Origin: Odiellus spinosus
Taxonomy: Eukaryota; Arthropoda; Arachnida; Opiliones; Phalangiidae
Assembly: GCA_963920705.1 (NCBI GenBank)
Contig: OY987230.1
Location: forward strand, 3,968,001 to 4,032,000
Length of the DNA: 64,000 nucleotides
Direction: 5' to 3'
Position numbers and translations under genes: made by a program. The notes beneath the pieces are model-generated. The model had not been told where the DNA came from and searched no databases. It saw only the letters and a program-made list of their open reading frames with translations. This document shows positions 23,166 through 34,239 of this stretch, piece by piece; positions within the stretch are counted from its first letter, which is position 1; the number at the start of each line of letters is the position of its first letter.

Positions 23166-23692
23166 TATCTAATCAACCTATAAGAAAATATTGAAAATCT
23201 TCGAAAATATCTTCTATATTAAATTTAAGTTTCAGCAACATTGGTTTTTAGATTAAGTTAAATCATTTAATCAGTTTTAATTTTAATTTAATGGAATATT
23301 ACGCTTCAATTCAGTAAAAGCTATAACCTCAGAAGGCTAAAATAGACTCGAATCCGAAAGATACTATATAAGGTGTTCGTTTATCATTATAAACTAAGAA
23401 GCGAGTAACGGTTGCTGCTCTTCAATGAGCTGTAGTGGATATACGTTTACAGCAAGGTAGAAGTTAATAGTTGTATATTCGAATTTTATTGGAGAATTAA
23501 GCGCCGTGGTTGATAACGTCTTCTTCCGACGTCACAGACAGAACCTCTCCGTGAACTAAAAGTTCACTCGGAGAGGTAAGAGGACGAAAGATTTTTCTAT
23601 TCGATGACGTATTTCGTCTTCTTGTACAACGCGAACGCCGCAGTGAATACAGTACCTAGACCCCACTAGGGCTGGGTCTAGCTAAAAACGCG

Positions 23693-24090
23693 ATGGAAGA
23701 ATACAGGTTAGCGAAAGAGCGGCTGGAAATATTTGCGAGCCACCGTACGAAAACCGTAATTGTTGATGGAGGCTGGAGCAAAATTAGTCACGGCCATAAT
23801 TACAGTGCGAGGTCAGGAATAGCCGCTATAATCGGAGAGAGAACTCAAAAAATTATTTTCGCGGGAGTTAGGAATAAATAATTTTATAATTGTTCTTATA
23901 GAGCGCATAGAAACTTAAGAGCCCTTGGACCACGATCATTGTCACAAAAAGTGGAGTGGTTCTTCCAGAGCAATGGAATCGATTGAGCGGATTCAATCAA
24001 AGCCATTGTATCTGATAACATAAAATAACTTAGTCGCAACCTTGAAACAAGGATACATTTCCTACAGAAACAGGTTCTATTTATAGCAAT
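23693..24090 (+). pseudogene. Mutator-type transposase remnant just inside the left TIR
   Basis: The frame begins MEEYRLAKERLEIF at 23693 and includes IVDGGWSKISHGHNY, SARSGIAAIIGERTQK and FAGVRNK before a stop at 23879-23881. This matches the core of the insect and cnidarian Mutator-like transposase domain, where a catalytic Asp sits in the VDGxW motif and a Cys-rich stretch follows the RNK motif. Past the stop, with one frameshift, the sequence continues with a CHKKWSGSSRAME-like motif (about 23940-23985), again typical of that family. The remaining ~400 residues of a full transposase are gone. It starts 20 bp past the shared TIR, so the TIR probably supplied its promoter. Confidence 0.6.
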
Positions 24091-24129
24091 TTTTATTGGT
24101 TCCAAGGCTGAGGAGAAGTATAGGTATTA

Positions 24130-25260
24130 GAGATTTTATGTGGCAATAACCGGTCTAGTTCCCATCAAAACATCTAAACTAGCTTGAAGCCTTGGCAAGA
24201 TGTGTGCTGGCAGAGATTTAAAGGGGCAACAACCAGTCGAGATTCCATCAAAATATCTAAACCAAATGGAGGAAGGATGAGCAGCCAAATTTTAAACAAG
24301 TTTCATTAGGGTCTAAGAGATTTAAAGGGACTATATGCGATTTTTAAATCCCCTTTAAAAACGCCTTCTTTTCTAGCTTTCAAATTGCACAGTCAATGCT
24401 AAACTGTGTGCATAAGGGAAGAGCGTTTTAAATGGGCAAATTCTGAGCAGATAGGGCCTTTTAAGAGGCAATAACCAGTCCAGATTCCATCAAAACAACT
24501 AAACCAACTGGAGTGATGAACAGCAGCCAAATTTTTAACAAGTAGTTTCATCTAAGTCGTGGCAAGATTTAGCGTCAAAGAGATTTAAAGAGGCAATAAC
24601 CGGTCTAGTTTCCAACAAAACATCTAAATCTGCTGGAGGGATGAAACGCAACCATATTTTTTAAAACGTCTCAACGACCCCTTGGCTAGATGTGTGCTGG
24701 TAGAGATTTAAAGAGGCAATAACCGGTCTAGGTTACATCAAAACCTCTAAATCAACTCCATAAGGGATTTCAAATCCCTTAACCCACTTTCAAATCCCTT
24801 AAGCCCCTTTTAAATCTCTAAACCCCCCTTTCAAATACCTAAACCCCCTTTCAAATCCATTAACCTCCTTTCAAATCCATTTACCCCCTTTCAAATCCAA
24901 ATTCATCATGCAAACTCAAATTCATCGTTTAAACTCGCTAGCGAAAGATATATTTTAAGATTTTAATTTACTTTGAGATTTCTGGTTACTCATCTTTCTG
25001 TACATGAGAAATTCCGATATCATGGAAGTTTTATCTAACCATGGCTACATTTAGGGTCAAAGAGATTTGAAGAGGCAATAACCGGTCTAGATTCCATCAA
25101 AACACCTAAACCAAGTGGAGGGATGAAGAGCAGCCAAATTTTTAACAAGTTTCATCGAAGCCGTCGTTAGATTTTGGGCAACGAGATTTAAAGGGGCAAT
25201 AACCAGTCTAGATTCCATCAAACATCTAAACCAACTGAAGGGATGAAATCAATAATCTCC
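24130..25260 (+). repeat. Degenerate satellite, ~120-bp units
   Basis: Units begin AGATTTAAAGAGGCAATAACC and continue with GGTCTAGATTCCATCAAAAC, ATCTAAACCAACTGGAGGGATGAAGAGCAGCC and AAATTTTTAACAAG. At least seven are visible (near 24140, 24215, 24465, 24585, 24705, 25065, 25185), interrupted by other short repeats. No coding sequence. It lies directly after the Mutator-type remnant and may have expanded within the composite. Confidence 0.65.
24765..24905 (+). repeat. ~18-bp tandem repeat (TTTCAAATCCCTTAACCCCC)
   Basis: About seven imperfect copies of CCCCTTTCAAATCCCTTAA nested within the larger satellite. Confidence 0.75.
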
Positions 25261-25589
25261 TTTCAAATCACAATTCATCATTAAAACTTAAAATTCATGG
25301 TTTAAACTCACTAATGCAAAATTGATTTTGAGATTTTAATTTAGTCGTCAATTTAATTTTCCTCATCTTTCTGAACATGAGAAATTCCGATTTCACGGAA
25401 CGGCTTTTTTTTTCTTCTGTTTGGAGTTCAATTTAAATAGGTCGGAAACTTTAGCGAAAAAAACCATCCTTGATTCCCTGTTCTAAATGTTTATTTGCCA
25501 TTTCCTGGCTCCTAAATATAAAATCGACTAACATCGAAAATTCACAGATGAGAGAGGACGAGTGAAGAAAACAATACTAAAAGAAAACA

Positions 25590-26540
25590 AGATGGTGAAG
25601 TCCATAAGATTAGCTACACCAATGACACTTGAAACCAGTGACTTCATGTTTCCACTTTTCATATCTTGAATATCCGTGTGATCGTGTCTTTATATCTAAT
25701 CTTTATTATTTTCAGCTTGGCTACTTGTGAACGCGCCTTTATATCTAATCTTTATTAATCTATCTTGTCAACGCGGCTTTTTATCTGATATTTATTTATT
25801 TTCAACTTATAAACCCGTGTGAATGCGCCTTTATATCTTATCTTTATTTTAACTTTGGATACCCGTGTGAACGTGCCTTTATATCTAATCTTATTTTAAC
25901 CTTGGATACCCGTGTGAACAGCCTTTATATCTAATCTTTATTTCGATTTTATATTGGATACTCGTGTCAACGCGCCTTTATATCTAATATTTATCAAGTT
26001 ATTTTATCTTGGACATCCGTGAAAACGCGCCTAGTATCTAATCAATCTAGGATATAAGAAAATATTGAATATCTTCGAAAATATTTTCTATATTAAATTA
26101 AATTTTCAACATCATCGGTTTTTAGATTAAGTTAAATTATTTTGATAGTTTTAATTTTAATTTAAATGAATATTACGTTTCAACTCATTAATAGTTATAA
26201 CCTCAGAAGGCTAAAATAGACTCGCAACCAAAAGATAAGGCGTTCGTGGATCTACATGTATATTAAATAACGAACGAGTAACGTTAGCTACTGTACAATG
26301 AACCGTACAGGGTTTACTTATGTAGCAAGGTAAATTCACGCGCCGATGACGTTTCTTCCGATAACGTATTCTTTCTACACGACATAATTGCGAACACCTC
26401 GAACGAAGACAGAACTATAGAAGGGGTATTCGTGTTCTTCAAGCTTTACGCGACTACTTGATTTTCGTCATTTCCGACGGCGGCGAACCATTGAATGTAA
26501 TAGCTACACTTTTAGTTTAGCTAAAAACGAAGATAGATAT
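25590..26540 (+). repeat. Second, diverged copy of the composite TIR
   Basis: Starts AGATGGTGAAGTCCATAAGA, continues through ~50-bp GATACCCGTGTGAACG units (25660-26045) and the AACCTCAGAAGGCTAAAATAGA landmark, then a shortened leader region ending near TTTAGCTAAAAACGAAG. It lacks the 14-bp array. No gene follows. It could be one end of a related element ending at 32872, but no matching target duplication was found there. Confidence 0.65.
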
Positions 26541-27310
26541 AATTCTACCATAGTAGGAGGGAGTAGTAGATAACATCAGATTCAAATGTTCAATTTTACT
26601 CGTATTTGTTTATAAGTCTTCATATTTCTAAAGCAGATTTTTGAAACTCGAAATTAGCGAAGCAAATCTTCGTCCGATATGGATGACAAATTGTCGATGT
26701 TTTAGGCTTAGAGTTGAGAGTCAAATTAGGCTTAACGTTTATCTAAAATTAAGGCGAGGATCGAAAATTCAACTTTGAGATCGAAATTAAAATACGAAAT
26801 ATTTTCCAATCTTGCTACAAATTTTTATTGTAATTAACCGAATGTTTTTAACTTGTTTAAAAATGTAATTAGACTTAACTAACCTGTTTTTACCCTGGAA
26901 GAAACGCGAACGTAACCGTATGTCAATGAAATTTAAGCTCATTTTTTTACATGCTTTCTCTATTGCGAAAGAGCCAGTCTAAGGGTCAACTTCATAATTA
27001 ATTTTAAAATACTTAATATTTTTTAATGAAACTTGAAAAGTTCAACATTCGTACCTTGATCTTTCATTTAAAATTAGTTTCAACTATGACAGATGATTCT
27101 TTCTATTAGTTTTGCCCGTCACTGGACTTGTCCTGCAAAAAAACCGATTTTAATGTTATTTCTATGGGAAAATGGTGCGTTTTGATGATGATCAGTCCAT
27201 AACGTAGAACCCGAGTAGAACCCTTCCGGGTTCTCCGAATACCGTTCTTAAGGGTTGTATGCGTTGCATAAAATAAAGGGAATGAATTCCTAGGACAAGA
27301 AAGGAGAAGT
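26541..27310. other. AT-rich intronic stretch, no gene seen
   Basis: Nothing recognisable apart from the poly-A tract at its right end. The frame 27106-27363 translates the poly-T run and is not a gene. Confidence 0.5.
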
Positions 27311-27315
27311 TTTCT

Positions 27316-27340
27316 AAAAAAAAAAAAAAAAAAAAAAAAA
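27316..27340 (+). repeat. Poly-A run (25 A)
   Basis: An uninterrupted run of 25 A. A retroposed 3' end is possible, but no upstream body or duplication was recognised. Confidence 0.9.
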
Positions 27341-27609
27341 CATCTTTTGTGCTGTTGTGACACCTTATGGGTTTGTCAGCACGTACAAACCTATTATATA
27401 GACTTTATCCGTACGATTGAACTACAAGAAGTATACGTACATTCGGGCTTCGGGTCCTCCCTGAGCATGTGTTATAGGGTTTAATGTGTATTGATATTTT
27501 AGTACTTAAATTGTGGTTTTGAACATATTGTTGAAATGTTGCTATTTGTCGCCATGAAGCTCGAGCTTATTTCCACCGCTTCATACTTCCTGAGAATTTT
27601 GAATTTAAA

Positions 27610-27870
27610 TCCTTGACTTAAAATTGAAGGATGAAACTTGAATCAAAATTAAAGGATTACCTTGAATCAAAACTAAAGGATTAACTTGAATCAAAATTAT
27701 AGGATTAAAAGAATGGGTGTAACTTGAATCAAAATGAAAGGGTGTAACTTGAATCAAAATGAAAGGTTGTAACTTGAATCAAAATGAAAGGGTGTAACTG
27801 GAATCAAAATGAAAGGGTGTAACTTGAATTAAAATTAAATGATTAACTTGAATCCAAAATTTTAAACGGG
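27610..27870 (+). repeat. ~25-bp tandem repeat (AACTTGAATCAAAATGAAAGGGTGT)
   Basis: About ten imperfect copies, some lacking the GGGTGT tail. It sits just inside the right member (27970 onward) of the large inverted repeat, so it may be a subterminal array of that element. Confidence 0.8.
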
Positions 27871-28125
27871 CAAATAGATTCGAAATAAAGTTCCGTTTTC
27901 AAGAATTTAAAATATCACCGGCAATGAAAATTTGTACCCATGGCGAAAATTTAAATTAAACTGGGCGATGACTAATTAAATATTTGTCGTAGAGGGCGAC
28001 TCATAGTCGACCAGATTCTAGACCCCAAAATTTCACGGACTTCAAATTTCGTAGTGGCGGCCTCCATCGTTTATTCGCTGCAAATCCTATTCATGAAAAT
28101 CGGAGGGCGGACTAAACAACAAAAC

Positions 28126-29812
28126 GGTTCTACCCCGATGCGCCCAAAAAAGTTGGACCAATTCCCATTTCGCCCAATCCCAATTCCCACTTGGCCCAAT
28201 TCATTTAGCCCAATCCCAATCGTCCCAATTTCATAATTTTTCCAAGGAAACTCTTTTTTAATGCTCAGTTTTTTATTCAGTTTTTGCAAAATAAACATAC
28301 TAATTTTATTTAAGTAATTATATTATCCATTTCATGACCTCAAGTAGCTCCACCGGGGACTTTATTCCAGCATCCAATTCTTCCCGTAGTTTTCTAGCTT
28401 TACTTTCTTGAATCCGGTACTTTCTGCCTGGAGGTCGAACTGGCTGGAGACGCGCCATGGAATCGATGTCTATCTCTAAAGTTTCCTCCTCTTTCTTCAT
28501 AAATTCAATCAGGGAATAAATGTTTGGATGACGGGAATTGAGAATATTGTTCCACTTATTATGCGTCCCTTCAACATCGTTGTTCGTTCGAGCTTGGTTA
28601 TTATCGCCATGATTCCACGTGTTTCTTCGAAAAATGGAAGTTTCTTAAGAAAGCCATGTATCGACGAAATAGTCCGCCATAACTCGGTACTCAGGAAGTA
28701 AGGGAGCTGTGCTTTCTATGTGTAGCCAGAGCTCGTCGACGACTCTTTCAGGAACGAGTGCTAAGCCAATCATCCTTCGTATCGCTTTTTCGAACTCAGG
28801 GTTGTTCGTACGTAGATCGTTTCTTGTCTGGTAGAAGGACAAAAATCTGCGGCAATATTTTCTGCCCTACTTTACAGTGAAAATCAAACAACTGACAAAA
28901 GAGAGCGGGCGCTGCTTTAAATGTACCATCCATTGAAACACGATCCGCCGAACATACCCTCTTAAGCATGCGATCAGTTCCAAAAATTAAGATTTTGTCA
29001 TGAGAACCATCGTTGAAAAGGAAGAAATTTTCGCCTGAAATCGTTCGAGTCCATTCACCAGACAATATAATATCTTGAAGAGCTGCAGGATTAGCGGGGT
29101 GAATCGCCTTTCTACTTCGGTAAAGAGATGACTTTATTGAATACCGAGAAGGAATGGCTTTTCGCCAACATCCTCTCGTTCGCTTCCTTTGGCCACTGTA
29201 ATTACTTCGGAACGAACTTGTTCATAGGCCTACGAGGAAAAATGAATTACATTTCATAACCCTAACCTAACCTAACATAGCCGATACTTACAGTGTTTAT
29301 AGATTCCAAAGGGTTGGAGACCACTTTCTGCTTCATCAACTCCACGGATCGTTTCTTTACCACTTGCGAATTATCGATAACATTTGTGATCATTTTTAAT
29401 GTAAAGAACGGTTTTCCCTTCCGTCGCGGCGGTCACTTTACATTCTGAAACTGGGCAATGCCAGTACTTCTTGATCTTAGTAGAATTTTTTAATTTTCAT
29501 AATTTGTCCGCGAACTACCGGGACCATTTGTCCCTTAGACGATTGAATCCATTCGATATCCATTTTTCAATTGAGTAAAATTTTAAAACGCTTAACGCTT
29601 TTATCCAATCAATAAAAAAAGGATCGTTTAATGTAATCTATTTAGAATTAAAAAATGTAACAGGAATATTTTGGGCCAAAGGGGAATTTGGCGAATCCGT
29701 TTTGGGCGAAATGGGAAGCCGAATTTTTGGTTTGGGCGAATTGGGAATCCATCATTTTGGGCCAATGTAGCACCCAATGGGCCAACATTTTTGGGCTAAA
29801 CGGGAACTAACC
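28126..29812 (-). mobile_element. MULE B, Mutator-like transposon with target duplication
   Basis: About 1.69 kb. The left end GGTTCTACCCCGATGCGCCC and the right end (reverse complement GGTTAGTTCCCGTTTAGCCC) form imperfect TIRs that continue as CCCAATTCCCATTTCGCCC repeats. CAACAAAAC flanks both sides (28117-28125 and 29812-29820); one base is shared with the TIR, so the duplication is 8 or 9 bp. The empty site exists at 19661-19669. It carries the decayed transposase gene on the minus strand. Confidence 0.85.
28318..29563 (-). pseudogene. MULE B transposase, broken
   Basis: Reading on the minus strand from about 29563: an N-terminal FLYWCH-like stretch (VLALP/WHCPVSECK with NDHKCYR after a frameshift), a poorly preserved linker, then 29065-28796 with DRVSMDGTFKAAP (first catalytic acid) and FCQLFDFHCKVG. 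Next is a C-terminal part (28842-28645) with NPEFEKAIRRMIGLALVP and ADYFVDTWLS, and a basic tail 28500-28318. Several frameshifts and stops break it, and the region around the second acidic residue is missing. The order matches MULE C at 52.9 kb, in which RIMALS and DYVIDTWF are the counterparts, so B and C belong to the same lineage. Confidence 0.65.
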
Positions 29813-30335
29813 AACAAAACATGGGTCTCTTAAAATTGTAATATCTCACTTAAAATTGGTCAAATGGTTCCATTTGACTTTTAATGGGATAAGAAAGGTT
29901 TTTTTTAGTAGTAAGTAACAAATAAAAAATAAATCTACTGACATCATTTCTAAATCACCGCTCAAATTTGGCCAAAAAGAGTTTTTTCTATTCGTCTAAT
30001 TAATTAAAAAATTTTATAAATTTTAGTTTCTATGCAAAAATAGGCAATACGTTCATGCTCATTTTAAGATATTCCTCGACGGAATCGGATCGGCCTTTCC
30101 TATAAACCGTTGATTCTGGACAACCATGCATTAGGGAAAAACACCACATCGACCCTAATTACATTTTAATTTATAAATTAGGTTTTAACCCTATTAATCC
30201 GAAACCTCACAAATAGACTAATAAGGAATATATCTATGTAATTCAAGAACTCGCATTACGATACCTAGTCCAGAGGTCAAGATATGATGGATTGAAAAGA
30301 CCCTACTTTTAGGTTCAACCCTATAGCTTCACTAT

Positions 30336-31955
30336 AAACCTTGGAGGAGATTGCTTGTGATTCTGGAGTGGTAAACAGGGTGGGCCATGCCCGTTACAGT
30401 ACTTTCCAGGACCTAAGGTTGTAGAGCCATCTATCGCGCGATTTTAAGTTTTGTTTGTACATTTTTGCCTGAATTGTCTTCTGCTTGAACTCCTAGAGGT
30501 TAAGGCTTAGTTCCACGTGTAAGACTGCATGATGATATCAGATATTAAAGATTGCTTCTCTTTTCTTCTCTTGCTCTTTCAGATATTTTTTCTGATTTTA
30601 AGTTTTTATTAAGAACGAGTTCCGAATTTCTTAAATGGCAAGGTTAGGCATATTTAGTGATTGTATAAAAGTACTTATTGTGCTGCAATACTTCGTGACT
30701 AACAGATACGTCCAAACACGCGACGCCTAAACCTATACCTAAACTTACGTTTTCTAAGACCGAGAGCAGACGATACAATTTGAAACTTAAAGCTTTCTTA
30801 GCCCACCAGGTGGCACTTACAGCGTACGTCCTGGTTTTTACTGTGTTAGGCATGGGATAAGCTCTCTGTACTATTCGTACCTTATTTTCCATTCCATACT
30901 ACTTCTCTCTTCCAAGCTTAAACTAGATACGGATGAAAACAGTTACCCGTATAGCGACACAATACATTTCTATATATCAGACAGATAGAGAGTGTGTGAG
31001 AGAAATATAAATTTGCAATATCTCTTCTTCCCACAGCCGCTTTAATATGTTAGAGATACCACTAACAGTTACAGCGCGATACTCGTAAGGAGGGTTTGAT
31101 ATACTCTTGAATATACTTATAATACCGTGAATGCGTGGCGACGACTTTTTCCAATTGATGTTTTATTATATAACGCTACTCCCACCACTGCGACTGTAGT
31201 ATCGAGGAAGATTGAGCATTGAGAGAATGATAGACGGGCCCTAAAAAGTGCAAAAATAAAAAAATATATTTATGAGGATATACATAATAAACCCGAATTT
31301 CCTTCAACCTCTAACGGCGAGTTTTTCGCTACGTCGGCTAAAATCAATGACGAATTATTTCTGTTGGGGTGAATTTTATACGTATGCGATTAAATAATCA
31401 TACAAGTGTTGATGCAACATAGCAATAATTTATTTTATGTAAGGAAATACACCATGTTGTAGAATACCATTAAACATGGCATAAAGTCTGGAGACTAATT
31501 CACTTTTACAAATTACCGACTATTAAAAATAGACTGAGCAAAATAAAATATAGTAGTGAGATAAAGCTGAGAGATCACACTACGTGTCGTTTATTATTAA
31601 TTAAAAGACGGATAATTCATGGTGGTTATTATAACTTTATTTCTCGGGAGCTTTCGAACCGCGGTCCTTCTTCAGCCGAAGTTTTTTTACACTACGAGTA
31701 ATTGATAAATTACTCGCTCGATTCATTAATCACCAATGTTTTTCGAAAATAATTAATTGATATTTTCTTGTTATTCGTGTGCGATGTCTGGTGAACATTA
31801 TTATTATTATTAGTACACACACCGAAGTGTGTGTACCTTTATCTAAACTCGAATTTCATCAGAAACCGTAATGTATTTTCCAATGGACCCACGGCGCTTG
31901 ATAACTGAAATCGTCGTCTTCCTCTTCCCACCGTCCACTGAATTCGAATTAATAC
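30336..31955. other. Intronic stretch with scattered short repeats, no gene seen
   Basis: At about 30375 a TAAACAGGGTGGGCCATGCCCG word resembles a mariner-type end, without a mirrored partner nearby. A segment near 31650 (GAGCTTTCGAACCGCGGTCCTTCTTCAGCC) resembles retroelement 3' regions. The minus frame 30644-30892 has no domain. Confidence 0.4.
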
Positions 31956-31959
31956 AGAC

Positions 31960-32420
31960 AAGGTACTTTTTAAAATATTTGATAAGACTTTTTTCGATAC
32001 GAAAGTTTCTCTAATTAAACACAGATTTAAATAATGAAATATTGTTAAGATATATGAAGTAATAGAAAGTAAGGTGCCTGAATGGGTTACAAAAGTGTGA
32101 AAACATAAGCTTAGCCGAGCTTTATTAATTACTTCAAAATGATAAACAAAAATTTTATTTCTTAAACAGTAGAATGATAAGGAATATCCATTGAATTCGA
32201 GTTAATAGAGAGAAAGTATAGTTTATTGAGTACGAGTGCTTCTCTTGGTTCAACAAAGATTTAAATAATGAAAGATTGATAAGATATATGAAGTAATAGA
32301 GAGAAAGGTAGCTAAATAGGTTACGAAAAGGCTAAAACATAAATCTAGCCAAGCTTTATTAACTGGTTCTTAATTGATGAACAAAAATTTAATTTTATTA
32401 AACAGTAGATAAGCTACTTT
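31960..32420 (+). repeat. BEL/Pao LTR-like fragment with two tandem ~210-bp units
   Basis: Two imperfect copies of a unit containing AAGATATATGAAGTAATAGA, GAAAGGT and AAAAGGCTAAAACATAA. The second contains GAGTACGAGTGCTTCTCTTGG. The same unit occurs once, reversed, at about 56350-56565, in the presumed LTR of the BEL element there. It is therefore probably a solo or partial LTR of that family. Confidence 0.5.
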
Positions 32421-32555
32421 TAATGGTGTTTTTATCGGTAACTGAAAATTACATTCACTGGGTTCTTCTACTAGGGTAATTCTCTCCAGCCCTTTAGTTT
32501 TGACTATTATATTATATCATGAGTATCTCATTAAATTCACCTTAATTCACCGTAA

Positions 32556-32872
32556 TTAAAAAGTAAACATTTTTTTTAACTTTAATAATATATCTCTTCT
32601 CGGCCTATATAAACGAGATTTACAGGTTACTTGAAAAACTCGAATACCCCTTAATTTTGAAAGGCAAAGTGTTTGTGAAAAGAGCCAAGGCGAAGGGTAT
32701 ATGAAAAGGATCGAGATAAAGGGCGGGTGACGAGGATCGAGATGAAAAGTTAAAAAATGAAAAGTGAAATAATGAAGAAAAGTGAAATAATGAAAAAATT
32801 GAAAAGTGAAAAAATTGAAAAGTGGAAAAATAAGTGTCGTTGGTGTACGTATTCCTATGGGCTTGACCATCT
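32556..32872 (-). repeat. Third copy of the composite terminus with its own array
   Basis: The right end is at 32872 (mirror of AGATGGTCAAGCCCATAGGAATA). Instead of the 14-bp array it has short GAAAAATTGAAAAGTGAAA units (about 32750-32830). The terminus therefore belongs to a family whose subterminal arrays differ between copies. The Phe/His-rich minus frame 32556-32870 is produced by the array. Confidence 0.6.
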
Positions 32873-33272
32873 TTTTGAATTAAAATTAGAATTAAAAATT
32901 CGATTTCGAAGTCGAAATACCCAGATTGCCACCTGAATATTTCCGTTTCTCTTCAATTTCATGTAGGCCCGAAGCATCTGGATGAAGCCCGCCCGTTCAA
33001 TTGACATTTTAACCATCATGAAATGTTAACGATGCTACGGTAAAAACTATGAACGACTGTAGTCGGCAAGTTTTGCCAGGAAAAAAGAATAATTCCCTAC
33101 CTTTCGGTTCTTCGCCGTCTGTGTATAGTTTAGCTTTAGAAGCAGCAAACTCATCAAAACCTATAATGTAAACTCAGATTCCCGTTCATTTCTATATTTA
33201 CCTGTACCCGTAATTAGTTACGCAATGGTATAATTTTTACTTATATTAATTTTTATTACTAACTTTCTAAAT

Positions 33273-33460
33273 TCTAAAGGCCCGTTTACAAAAGAGCGGA
33301 AAGCTGAAGCGTAAGCCGATGCATGGAGCAATAACAACAGGAGGCATAGGTTCATACATCGTTTAAAAATGAGATTTTGGAAACTATGCCTCCTCTTGTT
33401 ATTGTTCCATGCATCGGCTTACGCTTCAGCTTTCCGCTCTTTTGTAAACGGGCCTTTAGA
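33273..33460. mobile_element. 188-bp hairpin MITE, TA-flanked
   Basis: Almost perfect 77-bp arms (33273-33349 and 33384-33460) around a 34-bp loop, with ends AAGGCCCGTTTACAAAAGAG. TA directly flanks the AAGGCCC end on each side, compatible with a Tc1/mariner-type target. It lies next to a fragment of the composite leader (33465-33575). Confidence 0.8.
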
Positions 33461-33464
33461 CTGT

Positions 33465-33575
33465 ATGTTTCATGTATTTCACGTATTTCGTCTTCTTGCA
33501 CAAAGCCAACGACGATGCCAACGCCGCAGTGAATACAGTACCTAGACCCCACTAGGGTTGGGTCTAGCTAAAAAT
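33465..33575 (+). repeat. Fragment of the composite TIR leader
   Basis: Contains CGTATTTCGTCTTCTTGCAC, a GCCAACGCCGCAGTGAATAC segment, and CCTAGACCCCACTAGGGTTGGGTCTAGCTAAAAA (in two adjoining parts), matching 23615-23690 and, reversed, about 41812-41870. No coding sequence follows. Confidence 0.7.
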
Positions 33576-33649
33576 CCGGTCGTTTACTTTTTCCTGTTTG
33601 GGTGTGGCGATTGTCCCGTTCGATTTATTGCCCTTCTATACGCTTTAAG

Positions 33650-34236
33650 GCGAAAGGAAAAGGTTATTTAGTACGGTGAAAATAAAATAGATGGCGACCT
33701 TGTACTATTATTATTTTCTGATTTTTGTTAGTCATGGATTAATTGTAAGTGCACTCCATGTATTAGTGTTCCCTCGCCTTCCCTCCTTTTTCTTTTCCTC
33801 GATAGGGGAAACGTCTGTTCTTCTCTCCTGTTCAATCGTCATCATAAAAATCGCATTTGGGCTTTGCCTTTTTAGCCACAACATGGATTAATTATAATTA
33901 ATCCATGGCCAGAAGCCCAAAAACATTTTTTTGTTTTGCTTAGGGTGACATACTCGGGGAAATTAGGAACTAACACCAAATCATGGTTTTTAATCGATTT
34001 CTTCTCGGATTTCAAACCGATTTAAATGAAATTGCTTTATGTCACGTAAGCTTGAAATCCTCGTCAATTAATGTTCATTTCAATTTTTTCGGACTACTAG
34101 ATCGCTCTAATCAACGGAAAAACGATTTAAAAACCTACTCGTACAAATTAATATTTTTCTTAAGTAAGGAGTACTACATTTTTTTTTTTTTTCATATTAC
34201 TTCATGTCACAGAGGATAAGTGACGACTAATTATCG
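33650..34236 (+). repeat. ~560-bp direct repeat, copy 1
   Basis: Matches 39453-39985 in the same orientation with small indels; copy 1 has an extra ~45 bp around 34040. Starts TTAAGGCG(A/G)AAGGAAAAGG and ends GACGACTAATTATC. It contains a small palindrome, CATGGATTAATTATAATTAATCCATG. No coding sequence, TIR or target duplication was recognised. Confidence 0.75.
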
Positions 34237-34239
34237 TGT

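Larger units (their letters stand above)
22144..23672 (+). repeat. Left 1.5-kb TIR of the composite
   Basis: Order: terminus at 22144, conserved block to about 22297, 14-bp array, ~50-bp array to about 23165, then a unique block with landmarks AACCTCAGAAGGCTAAAATAGA and CGTATTTCGTCTTCTTG, ending near CTAGACCCCAC. The reverse complement of the same order runs 49409 to about 41812. The last part probably holds a promoter or 5' leader, because different genes start just past the inner end of each copy. Confidence 0.8.
27970..30335. repeat. Right member of the large inverted repeat, split by MULE B
   Basis: Parts 27970-28125 and 29813-30335 together match the reverse complement of 19285-19810. 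The left member is unbroken at the corresponding site, which proves that the DNA between the two parts is an insertion. Confidence 0.65.

Noticed and set aside
27316..27340. Processed pseudogene or SINE tail
   Set aside because: No recognisable body upstream and no target duplication seen.
25590..32872. A second complete element between termini at 25590 and 32872
   Set aside because: Ends are in the right orientation, but flanks (AAGAAAACA and TTTTGAATT) do not match and the subterminal arrays differ, so pairing is unsupported.
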